Of a stretch of 64,000 bases of DNA, positions 33,470-42,298 are shown piece after piece. Each line of letters opens with the position of its first letter. Position 1 is the first letter of the stretch. A program made the translations under genes and the position numbers. The stretch is taken from positions 2,223,001 through 2,287,000 of the forward strand of contig NZ_CP029188.1 in the NCBI RefSeq assembly GCF_003097515.1, read 5' to 3'. The notes under the pieces were generated by a model. That model was not told where the DNA came from. It worked only from the letters and a program-made list of their open reading frames with translations, and searched no databases. The DNA is from Streptomyces tirandamycinicus (GTDB lineage Bacteria > Actinomycetota > Actinomycetes > Streptomycetales > Streptomycetaceae).

Positions 33470-34398
33470 GCACCGACGGCACCGGCCGCACCGACAGGCC
33501 CGGCGGGCCCGGCGGCCCCGCGAGCGGAGCCGGCACCGTCCGGGCGAGACCGTCACTCGCCTCCCGGATCGCCGCCCGCACGGGGGGCGGGGTGCTGCGG
33601 ATCGTCCTCGTCCTGGTGGGGCTGTTCTGGCTGATGCCGACCGTGGGGCTGCTGCTCTCCTCACTGCGTTCGCCCACCGACATCAACACCAGCGGCTGGT
33701 GGCGGGTGTTCACGGCACCGGCGCAGCTCACCACCGAGAACTACGCGCGGCTGCTGCAGAACGAGACCATCACCGGCTCGCTGCTGTCCACCGTCACGAT
33801 CACCGTGCCCGCGACGGTGCTGGTCGTGGTGATCGGGTCGCTCGCCGGATACGCGTTCGCCTGGATGGAGTTCCCCGGCCGCGACTGGTGGTTCCTGGCC
33901 GTGGTCGGGCTGCTCGTCGTCCCCGTGCAGGTGGCGCTCGTCCCCGTGTCGAAGCTGTTCGGCACGATCGGCATCTTCGAGACGACGACGGGTGTGGTGC
34001 TCTTCCACGTCGCCTTCGGGCTGCCGTTCGCGATCTTCCTGCTGAGGAACTTCTTCGCGGAGATCCCGAGGGAGCTGCTGGAGGCGGCGCGGCTGGACGG
34101 CGCCGGTGAGATCCGGCTGTTCACCCGGGTCGTCCTGCCGCTCGGCGGGCCGGCGATCGCCTCTCTCGGCATCTTCCAGTTCCTCTGGGTGTGGAACGAC
34201 ATGCTGGTCGCGCTGATCTTCGCGGACTCCAAGTCGCCGCCGATCACGGTGGCCCTCCAGCAGCAGGTGCGGCAGTTCGGCAACAACATCGACGTCCTGG
34301 CACCGGGGGCGTTCGTGTCCATGCTCGTTCCGCTCGCGGTGTTCTTCGCCTTCCAGCGCCAGTTCGTCGCGGGGGTGATGGCGGGCGCGGTGAAGTGA
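33466..34398 (+). CDS. ABC sugar permease, MalG-type
   Basis: 310 aa with six predicted membrane helices and the EAA loop 'PRELLEAARLDGAGEIRLFTRVVLPL' of carbohydrate ABC importers. The N-terminal 40 residues are a Gly/Arg-rich cytosolic tail. The ATG overlaps the MalF-type stop codon, so the two permeases are made in coupled fashion and form the transmembrane channel for the lipoprotein encoded first. The sugar is not predictable from sequence reading alone. Confidence 0.95.
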   Translation: MSTDGTGRTDRPGGPGGPASGAGTVRARPSLASRIAARTGGGVLRIVLVLVGLFWLMPTVGLLLSSLRSPTDINTSGWWRVFTAPAQLTTENYARLLQNETITGSLLSTVTITVPATVLVVVIGSLAGYAFAWMEFPGRDWWFLAVVGLLVVPVQVALVPVSKLFGTIGIFETTTGVVLFHVAFGLPFAIFLLRNFFAEIPRELLEAARLDGAGEIRLFTRVVLPLGGPAIASLGIFQFLWVWNDMLVALIFADSKSPPITVALQQQVRQFGNNIDVLAPGAFVSMLVPLAVFFAFQRQFVAGVMAGAVK

Positions 34399-34446
34399 CC
34401 GCACCCAAGCCGGGCAGAAGACGCGTACCGGGCTCGCCCGCGAGCA

Positions 34447-34490
34447 GGGCCCGTACATCCGGTCGGGGCGTCGACCGGATGTACGGGCCC
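34447..34490 (+). terminator. Terminator of the sugar importer operon
   Basis: Perfect 18-bp inverted repeat (34447-34464 with 34473-34490) and an 8-nt loop, about 50 bases after the MalG-type stop codon. Confidence 0.88.
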
Positions 34491-34619
34491 TCCCGCAAGG
34501 GCCCTCCCGCACGGGCCGCCCGCACCACATCCGCTCCACACCTGCGCGCAAACGCCCCGACACCTTCGGCCACTAGGACCGGGGTGGCAGCCTTCGTCGT
34601 TCCGGGAGAGAAGACATCC

Positions 34620-35597
34620 ATGTCACAGACGAGCGCACAGGTGCAGTTCCCCGACCGGTCCGCGACACCGGTGGGGGACGATCTGCCCCGGCCCACCCGG
34701 CTCGATGATGTGAAGGGGTGGTTCCGGCCCGTCGACCAGCTTCTGTTCGACTGGTTCCTGACCCACCAGCAGGACCGGGAGCACGCGGGCGATCTGCTGG
34801 AACTCGGTGCCTACCTGGGCAAGAGCGCGATCTTCCTGGGCTCCTACCTGCGCCCCGGCGAGGAGTTCACGGTCTGCGACCTCTGGGACTCGCCCGCGCC
34901 GGACTCCTCCAACAGCGCCGAGATGGACCGCTCGTACGCCACACTCACCCGCCGGGCGTTCGAGGCCAACTACCTGTCCTTCCACGACGAGCTGCCGAGC
35001 CTCGTCCAGGCACCCACCTCGGTGATCACCTCAAGGGTGCGCCCGGCCAGCTGCCGCTTCGTCCACATCGACGCGTCGCACCTGTACGAGCACGTGCACG
35101 GCGACATCCGGGCCGCCGAGCGGCTCCTCACACCCGAGGGCGTCGTCGTCTTCGACGACTTCCGCGCCGAGCACTGCCCCGGAGTCGCGGCCGCCGTATG
35201 GGGGGCGGTGGCGACCGCCGGGCTGAGGCCGCTCTGCATCACCGGGACCAAGCTGTACGGCACCTGGGGGGACGCCGGGCAGCTCCGCGGAGAACTGCTC
35301 GGCTGGTTGGGGACCCGTACGGACCTCTGGCACGGGGTGGAGGAGGTCGCCGGCGCGCCACTGGTCCGCATCGACGGCCGCAGGGCCCAGGCGCCGGCGC
35401 ATCCGCGTTCCCGCCACCGGGCGCGACCGGCCGCCGACGGGCAGGCGGACCGGCCGTCGCCCGTACCCGCGACCAGCCCGGCTGCCGCTCCCCCGGCCCG
35501 CCGAGGCGGCCCGCCGCGGCTGCGCGGGGTCGTCCGCGATCTGCTGCCGCCGCTGCTGACCCGCGCACTGGTACGGGCGTTCCGCCGGTCCGCATAG
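34620..35597 (+). CDS. Class I SAM-dependent methyltransferase-like protein
   Basis: 325 aa from ATG 34620, preceded by GGGAGAGAAG. Residues about 25-240 have the Methyltransf_24 pattern: motif I 'LLELGAYLGKSAIFLG', 'CRFVHIDASHLYEHVHGDI' and 'GVVVFDDF'. This group is found in surface-polysaccharide and O-antigen loci. The C-terminal 85 residues are a basic Pro/Arg/Ala-rich tail. It faces a family 2 glycosyltransferase across a short convergent gap and lies upstream of a glycan-type ABC exporter, suggesting modification of a cell-surface glycan. The substrate is unknown. Confidence 0.82.
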   Translation: MSQTSAQVQFPDRSATPVGDDLPRPTRLDDVKGWFRPVDQLLFDWFLTHQQDREHAGDLLELGAYLGKSAIFLGSYLRPGEEFTVCDLWDSPAPDSSNSAEMDRSYATLTRRAFEANYLSFHDELPSLVQAPTSVITSRVRPASCRFVHIDASHLYEHVHGDIRAAERLLTPEGVVVFDDFRAEHCPGVAAAVWGAVATAGLRPLCITGTKLYGTWGDAGQLRGELLGWLGTRTDLWHGVEEVAGAPLVRIDGRRAQAPAHPRSRHRARPAADGQADRPSPVPATSPAAAPPARRGGPPRLRGVVRDLLPPLLTRALVRAFRRSA

Positions 35598-35759
35598 GGC
35601 CGCGCGCCCGAAGTCGCTCCCGGGCGAGGCGGCGGTCGCCCCGGCAGAGGCGGCGAGGGTGCGTCCCGTACGCCGCGCCCGGACGGCGATGCCGTACGCC
35701 GCGCCCGGACAACGAAAGGCGTCCCGTACGCCGCGAGCGGGCCGAGCCCGCCGCGGCCC

Positions 35760-37382
35760 TCAGGCACGCTCCGTGCGGCGGAGCCCGACCGGCAGTCCGA
35801 CCGGTAGTCCGACCGGCAGGACGGCCACGACCAGACCGTCGCCGCCGTCGGGGCTCACGTCCAGCCGGTACGGTCGCAGCCCCCGCAGGGCATGGGCCTG
35901 CCGGGGCGCGGTTCCGGGCGCCACGGCGGCGGTGTGCTCGGTGCCGAGGAGCGCCGTGCTCAGCCCGATCCGGGTGCGGCCCGCCGGGAACGCCTCGGCG
36001 GGGATCCGCACCTCGATCTCCGTACCGGCCCCTCCGGATGCGGGCCGCAGCAGCACGCGGCCCGCCTCCGGGCAGCCGGTGAGCCGCACCGGCCCGGTGC
36101 CGAGGGCCCCGAGGTGCGGCAGCGGGGTACGGGCGGTGACGACCAGGGTGCGGCGGGCGGCTCCGGTGCGCCGCCAGTCCGCGGAGACGAGATCGGTGCG
36201 CAGCGGCGGGGCCCCGTGCCCGGCCTCGTACCGGAGCACCGAGACCAGCCCGGCCTGGTCACCGGCGCGCACATAGGAGAACCGGAGCCTGAGCCCTGGC
36301 CGCAGCCCGGCGAGTACGGCGTCCCCGAGATGGTCCGCGACCAGCCGCCGGACACCGGCGAACACCCGGCGGCGTTCCGGTTCCGGCGCCTTGAGGAAGG
36401 CGGGGCCGGTCAGCACGTCGCACTCGTGGGCGAAGTGCCGCAGACGGAAGCCGTCGCCGAGCGGGCCGGGCCCGGTGAACCGGGCGGTGACGGCCATCGC
36501 CGCGGCCGTCCCCCTCAGCAGGCCCTCCAGGCCGCCGGGCTCCGCCGCGGCAGCCGCCAGGGCCGCCGGGGAGTTCCGCGCCTCGGGACCGGAACGGCGG
36601 ACCGGGCCCGTCGCCGCGCCCCCGGCGAAGCGGTAGTCGTAGTCGGCCAGCACGGCGACGCGGCGCGCCCGGAAGAGCGCTTCGAGGGTGAAGGCCTGCT
36701 CGGCGAGGCCGACCGGCACGTCCTCGGCGAATCGCAGACCGTGACGCAGCAGCGGCTCGCGGCGGAACAGCTTGGCGGCGGACAGCTCCCAGGCCAGCCC
36801 GGGCTCGCCGAGGGGGACGCGATGGCGGGTACGGGCGAAGACGGCGGCCCCCGAGGCCGCGGTCTTGGCGTAGACGACGTCGTGGCCCTTGCTGTCGGCC
36901 GCGTGGACCAGCCGGGCGAGGGCTTCCCGGCCGAGGAGGTCGGCCGCGTCGAGGAAGAACAGATAGCGGCCGCGGACACGTTCGAGTGCCTGGTTGGCGG
37001 TGTCGGTGCGCCCGACCGCACCCAGGTCGGCAGGCGACGGCGACCGGGCGGCACCGGACGAGGCCCACGGCTGGTCGTGCGGCGGGGCGTGCGGCGCGTG
37101 CGACGGCGCCGGGCCTGCACCGTCCGGCGGCGACTGCGGCGGCCCGCCCGTGACCAGCACCTCGATCCGGGCCGCGCCGATGGTCTGGCCCGCGAGGGAG
37201 GCCAGGCAGCGGCCGAGACGCGGCCGGCCGTCCTCGCGGACCGCGACCACGACGGTGACGTCGGGCGCCTCCGCACCGGCGGGTGCCTTCGTACCGGCAA
37301 GTGCCTCCGCACCGGCGAGTGCCTTCGTACCGTCCGGATCCCCGGGGACGGCCGGGATCCCGGCCGTGCTCGACGAGCTCAT
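35760..37382 (-). CDS. Family 2 glycosyltransferase
   Basis: 540 aa from ATG 37382, chosen for GGAGG 6 nt upstream. The N-terminus carries 'AGAEA'-type repeats. A GT-A domain begins near residue 40 ('VTVVVAVREDGRPRLGRCLASLAGQT') and includes 'YLFFLDAADLLGREALARLV' with the Asp-containing metal/donor site. A Pro/Ser-rich loop interrupts the early part of the domain. The C-terminal third is a beta-rich region of the kind seen in teichoic-acid-type polymerases. With the methyltransferase-like gene and the exporter pair it probably builds a cell-wall glycopolymer. Confidence 0.85.
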   Translation of the reverse strand: MSSSSTAGIPAVPGDPDGTKALAGAEALAGTKAPAGAEAPDVTVVVAVREDGRPRLGRCLASLAGQTIGAARIEVLVTGGPPQSPPDGAGPAPSHAPHAPPHDQPWASSGAARSPSPADLGAVGRTDTANQALERVRGRYLFFLDAADLLGREALARLVHAADSKGHDVVYAKTAASGAAVFARTRHRVPLGEPGLAWELSAAKLFRREPLLRHGLRFAEDVPVGLAEQAFTLEALFRARRVAVLADYDYRFAGGAATGPVRRSGPEARNSPAALAAAAAEPGGLEGLLRGTAAAMAVTARFTGPGPLGDGFRLRHFAHECDVLTGPAFLKAPEPERRRVFAGVRRLVADHLGDAVLAGLRPGLRLRFSYVRAGDQAGLVSVLRYEAGHGAPPLRTDLVSADWRRTGAARRTLVVTARTPLPHLGALGTGPVRLTGCPEAGRVLLRPASGGAGTEIEVRIPAEAFPAGRTRIGLSTALLGTEHTAAVAPGTAPRQAHALRGLRPYRLDVSPDGGDGLVVAVLPVGLPVGLPVGLRRTERA

Positions 37383-37520
37383 GGCGACCTCCACACCCGC
37401 GGGCACCTCCGCGCCCGCCCGCCACAGCAACGACCCGGTCACCGGGGGAGCTACGCGCCGAGCAGCCGATCACCCACCCGGCGGAGCGCGACTCGGGCGC
37501 GACTCGGGCGCGCGGCGGGC

Positions 37521-37669
37521 GCGGACCGACGCCGGCGGGCGCGGACCGACGCCGGCGGGCCGGTCATGGCCGGGCACCGGCCCCGCGTGTCAGCCGCAGG
37601 TGCGCGCCGGCCCCGCGTGTCAGCCGCGGGCGAGCACCGGCCAGGGCACCGGCCCCGCGTGTCAGCCGC
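37521..37669. repeat. Direct repeats at the 3' end of the TetR gene
   Basis: Three exact 21-bp copies starting ccggccccgcgt at 37577-37597, 37607-37627 and 37649-37669; the last one overlaps the end of the tetR gene. Beside them is a 20-bp unit in exact tandem (37521-37540, 37541-37560). They lie in the 279-base gap 37383-37661, which holds no gene. The arrangement looks like repeated duplication of the gene's 3' end. Confidence 0.9.
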
Positions 37670-38267
37670 GGGTGAGCGCCGCGACCACCGATGCGGCGAG
37701 ATCGTCCAGATACCCCTCGGGCAGGTCGCCGCGCACGACCACCAGCCGCCAGTACAGCGGGCCGAGGATCAGGTCCACGGCGCGGTCCGGGTCGGCCGTC
37801 TCCGGAAGCTCTCCCCGCGCCACGGCGTCCCGGACGACGAGCGCCGCGACTCCCTGCCGGCCGTCGAGCAGCGCGGCCCTGATCGTGTCCGCGATCTCCG
37901 GGTTGCGGGCGGCCTCGACCAGCAGATCGGGGATGACCTGCGAGGCCACGGGGTGGCGCAGCGCGTGCGAGGCCACTTCGAGGAGTGCGCGGACGTCCCC
38001 GTACAGCGAGCCGGTGGCCGGTGCGGGAAGGCCCTGGGCGGCGACGGCCGAGACCAGGTCGAGGACGAGGGAGAGCTTGGACTTCCAGCGCCGGTAGACG
38101 GCGGTCTTGCCGACTCCCGCCCGCCGGGCGATGCCCTCGATCGACATACGGGCGAAGCCGACCGCGGCGAGTTCCTCGAAGACGGCGGAGCGGATCGCCT
38201 CGGTCACGTCCTCCCGGAGCACTGCGGCTCCCGCGGGGGCGCGTCGGGTGCGGGGGTCCGTGGTCAT
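37662..38267 (-). CDS. TetR/AcrR-family transcriptional regulator
   Basis: 201 aa from ATG 38267. The N-terminal TetR DNA-binding domain is clear ('AIRSAVFEELAAVGFARMSIEGIARRAGVGKTAVYRRWKSK'). The C-terminal part fits the ligand-binding helical domain ('RAALLDGRQGVAALVVRDAVARGEL'). It is divergent from the exporter operon with a 264-base gap, the classical layout for a repressor of the adjacent transporter. The inducing ligand is unknown. Confidence 0.93.
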   Translation of the reverse strand: MTTDPRTRRAPAGAAVLREDVTEAIRSAVFEELAAVGFARMSIEGIARRAGVGKTAVYRRWKSKLSLVLDLVSAVAAQGLPAPATGSLYGDVRALLEVASHALRHPVASQVIPDLLVEAARNPEIADTIRAALLDGRQGVAALVVRDAVARGELPETADPDRAVDLILGPLYWRLVVVRGDLPEGYLDDLAASVVAALTRG

Positions 38268-38531
38268 GGCCAGGAGCATACCCGTGACGACGAGACGGTT
38301 GCGTTGCGACGTGGACCGCCCTAGTCTCGGCGTAGCGACGATACGGGCCCGTCCCAACGCATACGTATCGGCCCCACATGTGTGCGCCGGCCCGCGGTGC
38401 GCGCGTCGGCCCGACACCTGCGCGTCGGTTCGAGGTCGGCACATCGGCCCGGCCCATGCGTCTCGGCCGCACCCCGCACCCCTGGCGCTTCCGTATCGGA
38501 CGCACCCCCCGACCTCGGCGAAGGCGAGCGA

Positions 38532-39455
38532 GTGACCAGCGTGAGCAGTCCCACGACCAGACCGCCGAAACCACCGGCGACGGACTCCCCCAGCCTCGGC
38601 GAACTCGCCGCCCGGCACGGCCTGACCGTGAGCGGTGCGCGGCCGCCGCTCGGCACGTACATCGCCCAGCTCTGGTCCCGGCGGCACTTCATCGGCGCCT
38701 TCGCCACCGCGCGCCTCACCGCCCAGTACAGCCAGGCGAAGCTCGGCCAGGTCTGGCAGCTGATGACCCCGCTGCTCAACGCGGCCGTGTACTACTTCGT
38801 CTTCGGCGTGCTCCTGGGCACCGCGAGGCGCATCCCGGACTTCGTGCCGTTCCTGGTCACGGGGGTGTTCGTGTGGACCTTCACGGCCAACTCCATCACC
38901 GCAGGCACCCGTGCCGTCTCGGGCAACATCGGCCTCGTCCAGGCCCTGCACTTCCCCCGCGCCGTGCTCCCCATCGGGCTCGCCCTGCAGCAACTCCAGC
39001 AACTGATGTTCTCCATGGGCGCCCTGGCCGTCATCCTGATGTGCTTCGGCGAGTTCCCGAAGCCCTCCTGGCTGCTGGCCGTGCCCGCCCTCGCGCTCCA
39101 GGCCGTCTTCAGCACCGGCATCGCGATGGCCGCCGCCCGGCTCGCCGCCCGCACCCCCGACATCGCGCAGCTGATGCCCTTCCTGCTGCGCACCTGGATG
39201 TACGTGTCCGGCGTGATGTGGAGCATCCCGATGGTGCTCAAGCACCTGGACCTGCCCGAGCCCGTGGTCCTGGCCCTGCGGTGCAACCCCGTGGCCGTCT
39301 ACATCGACCTCGTGCGCTACGCGCTCATCGACAGCTACACCAAGGCCCAGTTGCCGCCGCACGTCTGGGCACTCGCCCTCGGCTGGGCCGTACTCCTCGG
39401 AGTGGGCGGCTTCGTGTACTTCTGGAAGGCGGAGGAGCGGTACGGCCGTGGCTGA
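38532..39455 (+). CDS. ABC-2 type polysaccharide exporter permease (Wzm/TagG-like)
   Basis: 307 aa from GTG 38532. The N-terminal 'YIAQLWSRRHFIGAFATARLTAQYSQAKLGQVWQLMTPLL' is the amphipathic gate helix of Wzm/TagG permeases, followed by about six membrane helices ('YYFVFGVLLG', 'FLVTGVFVWTF', 'LLAVPALALQAVFSTGIAMA'). These export teichoic-acid-like or O-antigen-type glycans. The stop overlaps the start of the ATPase gene by 8 nt. An open frame extends upstream but has no membrane protein features. Confidence 0.93.
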   Translation: MTSVSSPTTRPPKPPATDSPSLGELAARHGLTVSGARPPLGTYIAQLWSRRHFIGAFATARLTAQYSQAKLGQVWQLMTPLLNAAVYYFVFGVLLGTARRIPDFVPFLVTGVFVWTFTANSITAGTRAVSGNIGLVQALHFPRAVLPIGLALQQLQQLMFSMGALAVILMCFGEFPKPSWLLAVPALALQAVFSTGIAMAAARLAARTPDIAQLMPFLLRTWMYVSGVMWSIPMVLKHLDLPEPVVLALRCNPVAVYIDLVRYALIDSYTKAQLPPHVWALALGWAVLLGVGGFVYFWKAEERYGRG

Positions 39456-40311
39456 GACAGCGATCGACCGGACGGCGGGGCCGGCGGACACGACCCCGGC
39501 CGGGAAGACCACCGCCGGGAACACCCCGGCCGAAGGAACCCCGCCCGAAGGAACCCCGACCGTGGTGGTGGACGACGTCCACATCACCTACCGGGTCAAC
39601 GGCGCGAGGACCGGCCGTGGCGCCGCCACCGCCGCGCTGAGCCGCATCCTCTCCCGCCGTCCGGGCCGGGACGGCGGCCGCGAGGTCCACGCGGTCAGGG
39701 GCGTCAGTTTCGCCGCGTACCAGGGCGAGGCCATCGGGCTGATCGGCTCCAACGGCTCGGGCAAGTCCACTCTGCTGAAGGCGATCGCCGGCCTGCTGCC
39801 GACGGCCGGGGGCACGATCTACACCCGTGGCCAGCCCTCGCTGCTCGGGGTCAACGCGGCGCTGATGGGCGATCTGACCGGCGAGCGCAACGTCATCCTC
39901 GGCGGCCTCGCGATGGGCATGACCCGCGACGAGATCCACGACCGCTACGAGGAGATCGTGGACTTCTCCGGAATCAACGACAAGGGCGACTTCATCTCGC
40001 TGCCCATGCGGACGTACTCCTCCGGCATGGGTGCCCGGCTGCGCTTCTCCATCGCCGCCGCCAAGAGCCACGACGTCCTGCTGATCGACGAGGCGCTGGC
40101 GACCGGCGACGCCGGGTTCCAGCAGCGCAGCCGGCAGCGGATCGCCGAGCTGCGCGAGGAGGCGGGCACGGTCTTCCTGGTCAGCCACAGCAACTCCGCG
40201 ATCACCACCAGCTGTGACCGGGCGCTGTGGCTGGAGTCCGGGACACTGCGGATGGACGGCCCGGCGAAGGAGGTCGTCGCGGCGTACGAGGCCTCCACCC
40301 GGACGAAGTAG
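39448..40311 (+). CDS. ABC polysaccharide exporter ATPase (Wzt/TagH-like)
   Basis: 287 aa from GTG 39448, with GGAGGAGCGG upstream. An N-terminal Pro/Thr-rich stretch with 'EGTPPEGTP' repeats precedes the ABC domain: Walker A 'GSNGSGKST', signature 'YSSGMGARLRFSIA', Walker B 'VLLIDEALATGD'. The order and sequence ('DEIHDRYEEIVDFSGI', 'TVFLVSHSNSAI') are those of Wzt/TagH enzymes. There is no C-terminal carbohydrate-binding extension, so the exporter need not recognise a specific terminal sugar. Partner of the preceding permease. Confidence 0.94.
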   Translation: MAETAIDRTAGPADTTPAGKTTAGNTPAEGTPPEGTPTVVVDDVHITYRVNGARTGRGAATAALSRILSRRPGRDGGREVHAVRGVSFAAYQGEAIGLIGSNGSGKSTLLKAIAGLLPTAGGTIYTRGQPSLLGVNAALMGDLTGERNVILGGLAMGMTRDEIHDRYEEIVDFSGINDKGDFISLPMRTYSSGMGARLRFSIAAAKSHDVLLIDEALATGDAGFQQRSRQRIAELREEAGTVFLVSHSNSAITTSCDRALWLESGTLRMDGPAKEVVAAYEASTRTK

Positions 40312-40411
40312 CGCGACACCTCGGCACTCGGCAGGCCCGAGACGCGGGTCCGGGGCCCCGCTGCGCCCGGCCCCGCAGGCACCCGCCGCCATCAGCGCGG
40401 CCCAGGCGCGC

Positions 40412-41635
40412 TCAACGTGCCGTCCGGCCACGGCGCCTGAGGAAGTCCCGCTCGGCGTCGGTCGGCGCCAGGGCGGCCGCTCGCTCATAGGCGGCCGCCG
40501 CCTCCTCGTCGCGGCCCAGCCGGCGCAGCAGATCCGCCCGGGTGGCGTGGTAGGGGCAGTAGGCGTCCAGGTCCAGCTCGTCCACCAGGGCGAGGGCGGC
40601 GGCGGGGCCCTGCACCTCGCCGACGGCGACCGCTCGGTTGAGGGCCACCACGGGCGTGGGGGCGACGGCGAGCAGGTGGTCGTACAGCGCGGCGATCTGC
40701 GGCCAGTCGGTCTGCGCTGCCGTCGGGGCGTCCGCGTGTACGGCGCTGACGGCGGCCTGGAGCTGGTAGGGGCCGGGACGGCCGCCGCGCAGGCAGCGGC
40801 GGACGAGGTCCTGCCCCTCCTCGATCATGCGCCGGTCCCATCGGCTGCGGTCCTGGTCGGCGAGGAGGACGAGGGAGCCGTCGGGTCCCGTCCGCGACGG
40901 GCGCCGGGACTCGGTCAGGAGCAGCAGGGCCAGCAGTCCGGTCACCTCCGGTTCGTCCGGCATGAGGTCCGCGAGCATCCGCGCCAGCCGGACCGCCTCC
41001 GCACACAGGCCCCGCCCGGCGGCGCCGGGCGGCTCGGCCAGTCCGGCGTTGTAGACGAGGTAGACGACGGCGAGCACCGGGGGCAGCCGGTCGGGCAGCT
41101 GGTGCTCCTCCGGTACGCGGTAGGGGATGCGTGCCGCCTTGATCTTGCGTTTGGCCCGTACCAGGCGTTGCGCCATGGTCGCCTCGGCCACCAGGAAGGC
41201 GTCGGCGACCTCGGCGGTGGACATGTCGCAGAGCAGCCGGAGGGTGAGCGCGACCTGCGCCTCGGCGGACAGGGCCGGATGGCAGCAGGTGAAGATGAGG
41301 CGCAGGCGGTCGTCCGGCACGGGTTCCCCCTCCTCCGGCGGGCCCACATCGCCGGGGGCGGGCGAGAGCGCGGCCACCTCGCCGAGCAGTTCCCGCTCCC
41401 GTGCGGCGCGGCGCAGGCGGTCGACGGCGGCGTTGCGGGCGGTCGTGGTGATCCATCCGCCCGGGTTCGGCGGCAGGCCGTCGCGGGGCCAGGTGCGCAG
41501 TGCGGCGGCGAACGCGTCCTGCACCGCGTCTTCGGCGAGGTCGATGTCGCCGAAGACGCGGATCAGGGTGGCCAGCACCCGGCCGGACTCCTCGCGGAAG
41601 ATCCGCCCGGTCCCGGCCCGGTCGACATCCGGCAA
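40412..41635 (-). CDS. ECF42-type RNA polymerase sigma factor
   Basis: 407 aa starting at TTG 41635, two bases after the preceding stop codon. Sigma region 2 ('DIDLAEDAVQDAFAAALRTWP') and region 4 ('DMSTAEVADAFLVAEATMAQRLVRAKRKI') are followed by a C-terminal TPR-like extension of about 200 residues ('VVALNRAVAVGEVQGPAAALALVDEL'). This extension and the adjacent DGPF/YCII gene are characteristic of the ECF42 group. It lacks an anti-sigma factor gene. Regulation is believed to involve the C-terminal extension. Confidence 0.93.
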   Translation of the reverse strand: MPDVDRAGTGRIFREESGRVLATLIRVFGDIDLAEDAVQDAFAAALRTWPRDGLPPNPGGWITTTARNAAVDRLRRAARERELLGEVAALSPAPGDVGPPEEGEPVPDDRLRLIFTCCHPALSAEAQVALTLRLLCDMSTAEVADAFLVAEATMAQRLVRAKRKIKAARIPYRVPEEHQLPDRLPPVLAVVYLVYNAGLAEPPGAAGRGLCAEAVRLARMLADLMPDEPEVTGLLALLLLTESRRPSRTGPDGSLVLLADQDRSRWDRRMIEEGQDLVRRCLRGGRPGPYQLQAAVSAVHADAPTAAQTDWPQIAALYDHLLAVAPTPVVALNRAVAVGEVQGPAAALALVDELDLDAYCPYHATRADLLRRLGRDEEAAAAYERAAALAPTDAERDFLRRRGRTAR

Positions 41636-41637
41636 GA

Positions 41638-42021
41638 TCAGGACCCCGGTGCGGGCTGGGGCTTGTCCGCGAACCCCGCGAACGGGCGGACCTCGATCGG
41701 TACCCGGATGGCGGCCGTGACCTTCGCCGCCCAGGCGAGCGCCGCGTCGAGGTCCTCGGCCTCGACGACGTAGAAGCCGCCCAGATGCTCCTTCGACTCC
41801 GCGAAGGGCCCGTCGGTGGTCAGTACCTCACCACCGCTGACCCGCACCACGGTGGCCGTGTCGGGGTCGTGGAGGCGACCGGAGAAGACCCAGGCGCCGG
41901 CCGACTCCATCTCCCGTTCCAGGGCGCCGAGCCGCTGGTGGGACTGCCGCATCTCCTCCTCGCTCATCGGCGCCCGGCCCTCGCCGGCGGTGCTGTGGAC
42001 GGACAACATGTAGCGCGTCAT
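41638..42021 (-). CDS. YCII/DGPF-domain protein, partner of the ECF42 sigma factor
   Basis: 127 aa with the family's namesake 'TTDGPFAESKEHLGGFYVVEA'. Small YCII-related proteins are almost always found with ECF42 sigma factors, which commonly control their expression. The gene lies 2 nt upstream of the sigma factor gene in the same operon. A ferredoxin-like fold with a His-Asp pair suggests enzymatic ancestry, but no reaction is established. Confidence 0.94.
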   Translation of the reverse strand: MTRYMLSVHSTAGEGRAPMSEEEMRQSHQRLGALEREMESAGAWVFSGRLHDPDTATVVRVSGGEVLTTDGPFAESKEHLGGFYVVEAEDLDAALAWAAKVTAAIRVPIEVRPFAGFADKPQPAPGS

Positions 42022-42298
42022 GGTGACACTCCCGCTCAGGGGTGGGAATCTCCCACCTCACAGTTGCTACGAACGGCGCCGCCGCGAATCGACACACTCC
42101 GCGGAAAAGGTGCCGCCGCCTCGCGGACCGGCGCCACGGCCTCCGGTGTCACCGGGCAGCACGGGCCGCCGAGAGGTCCGGAGCCCGCAGACGCCCCACC
42201 GGAACCCGCGACACCGCACCGGAACCCGGAGACGCCGCACCGGGCATAGTGCCGCACAAACCGGGAAACCGAGACATCACAGACTAGGGTGCCGGTCG

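Noticed and set aside
34399..34619. Possible small gene between the sugar importer and the methyltransferase-like gene
   Set aside because: The region is dominated by the 18-bp inverted repeat terminator; no coding pattern was seen.
35663..35740. Three ccgtacgccgcg repeats suspected as operator sites
   Set aside because: They lie in a gap between two convergent gene ends, where an operator is unlikely; more likely simple repeat sequence.
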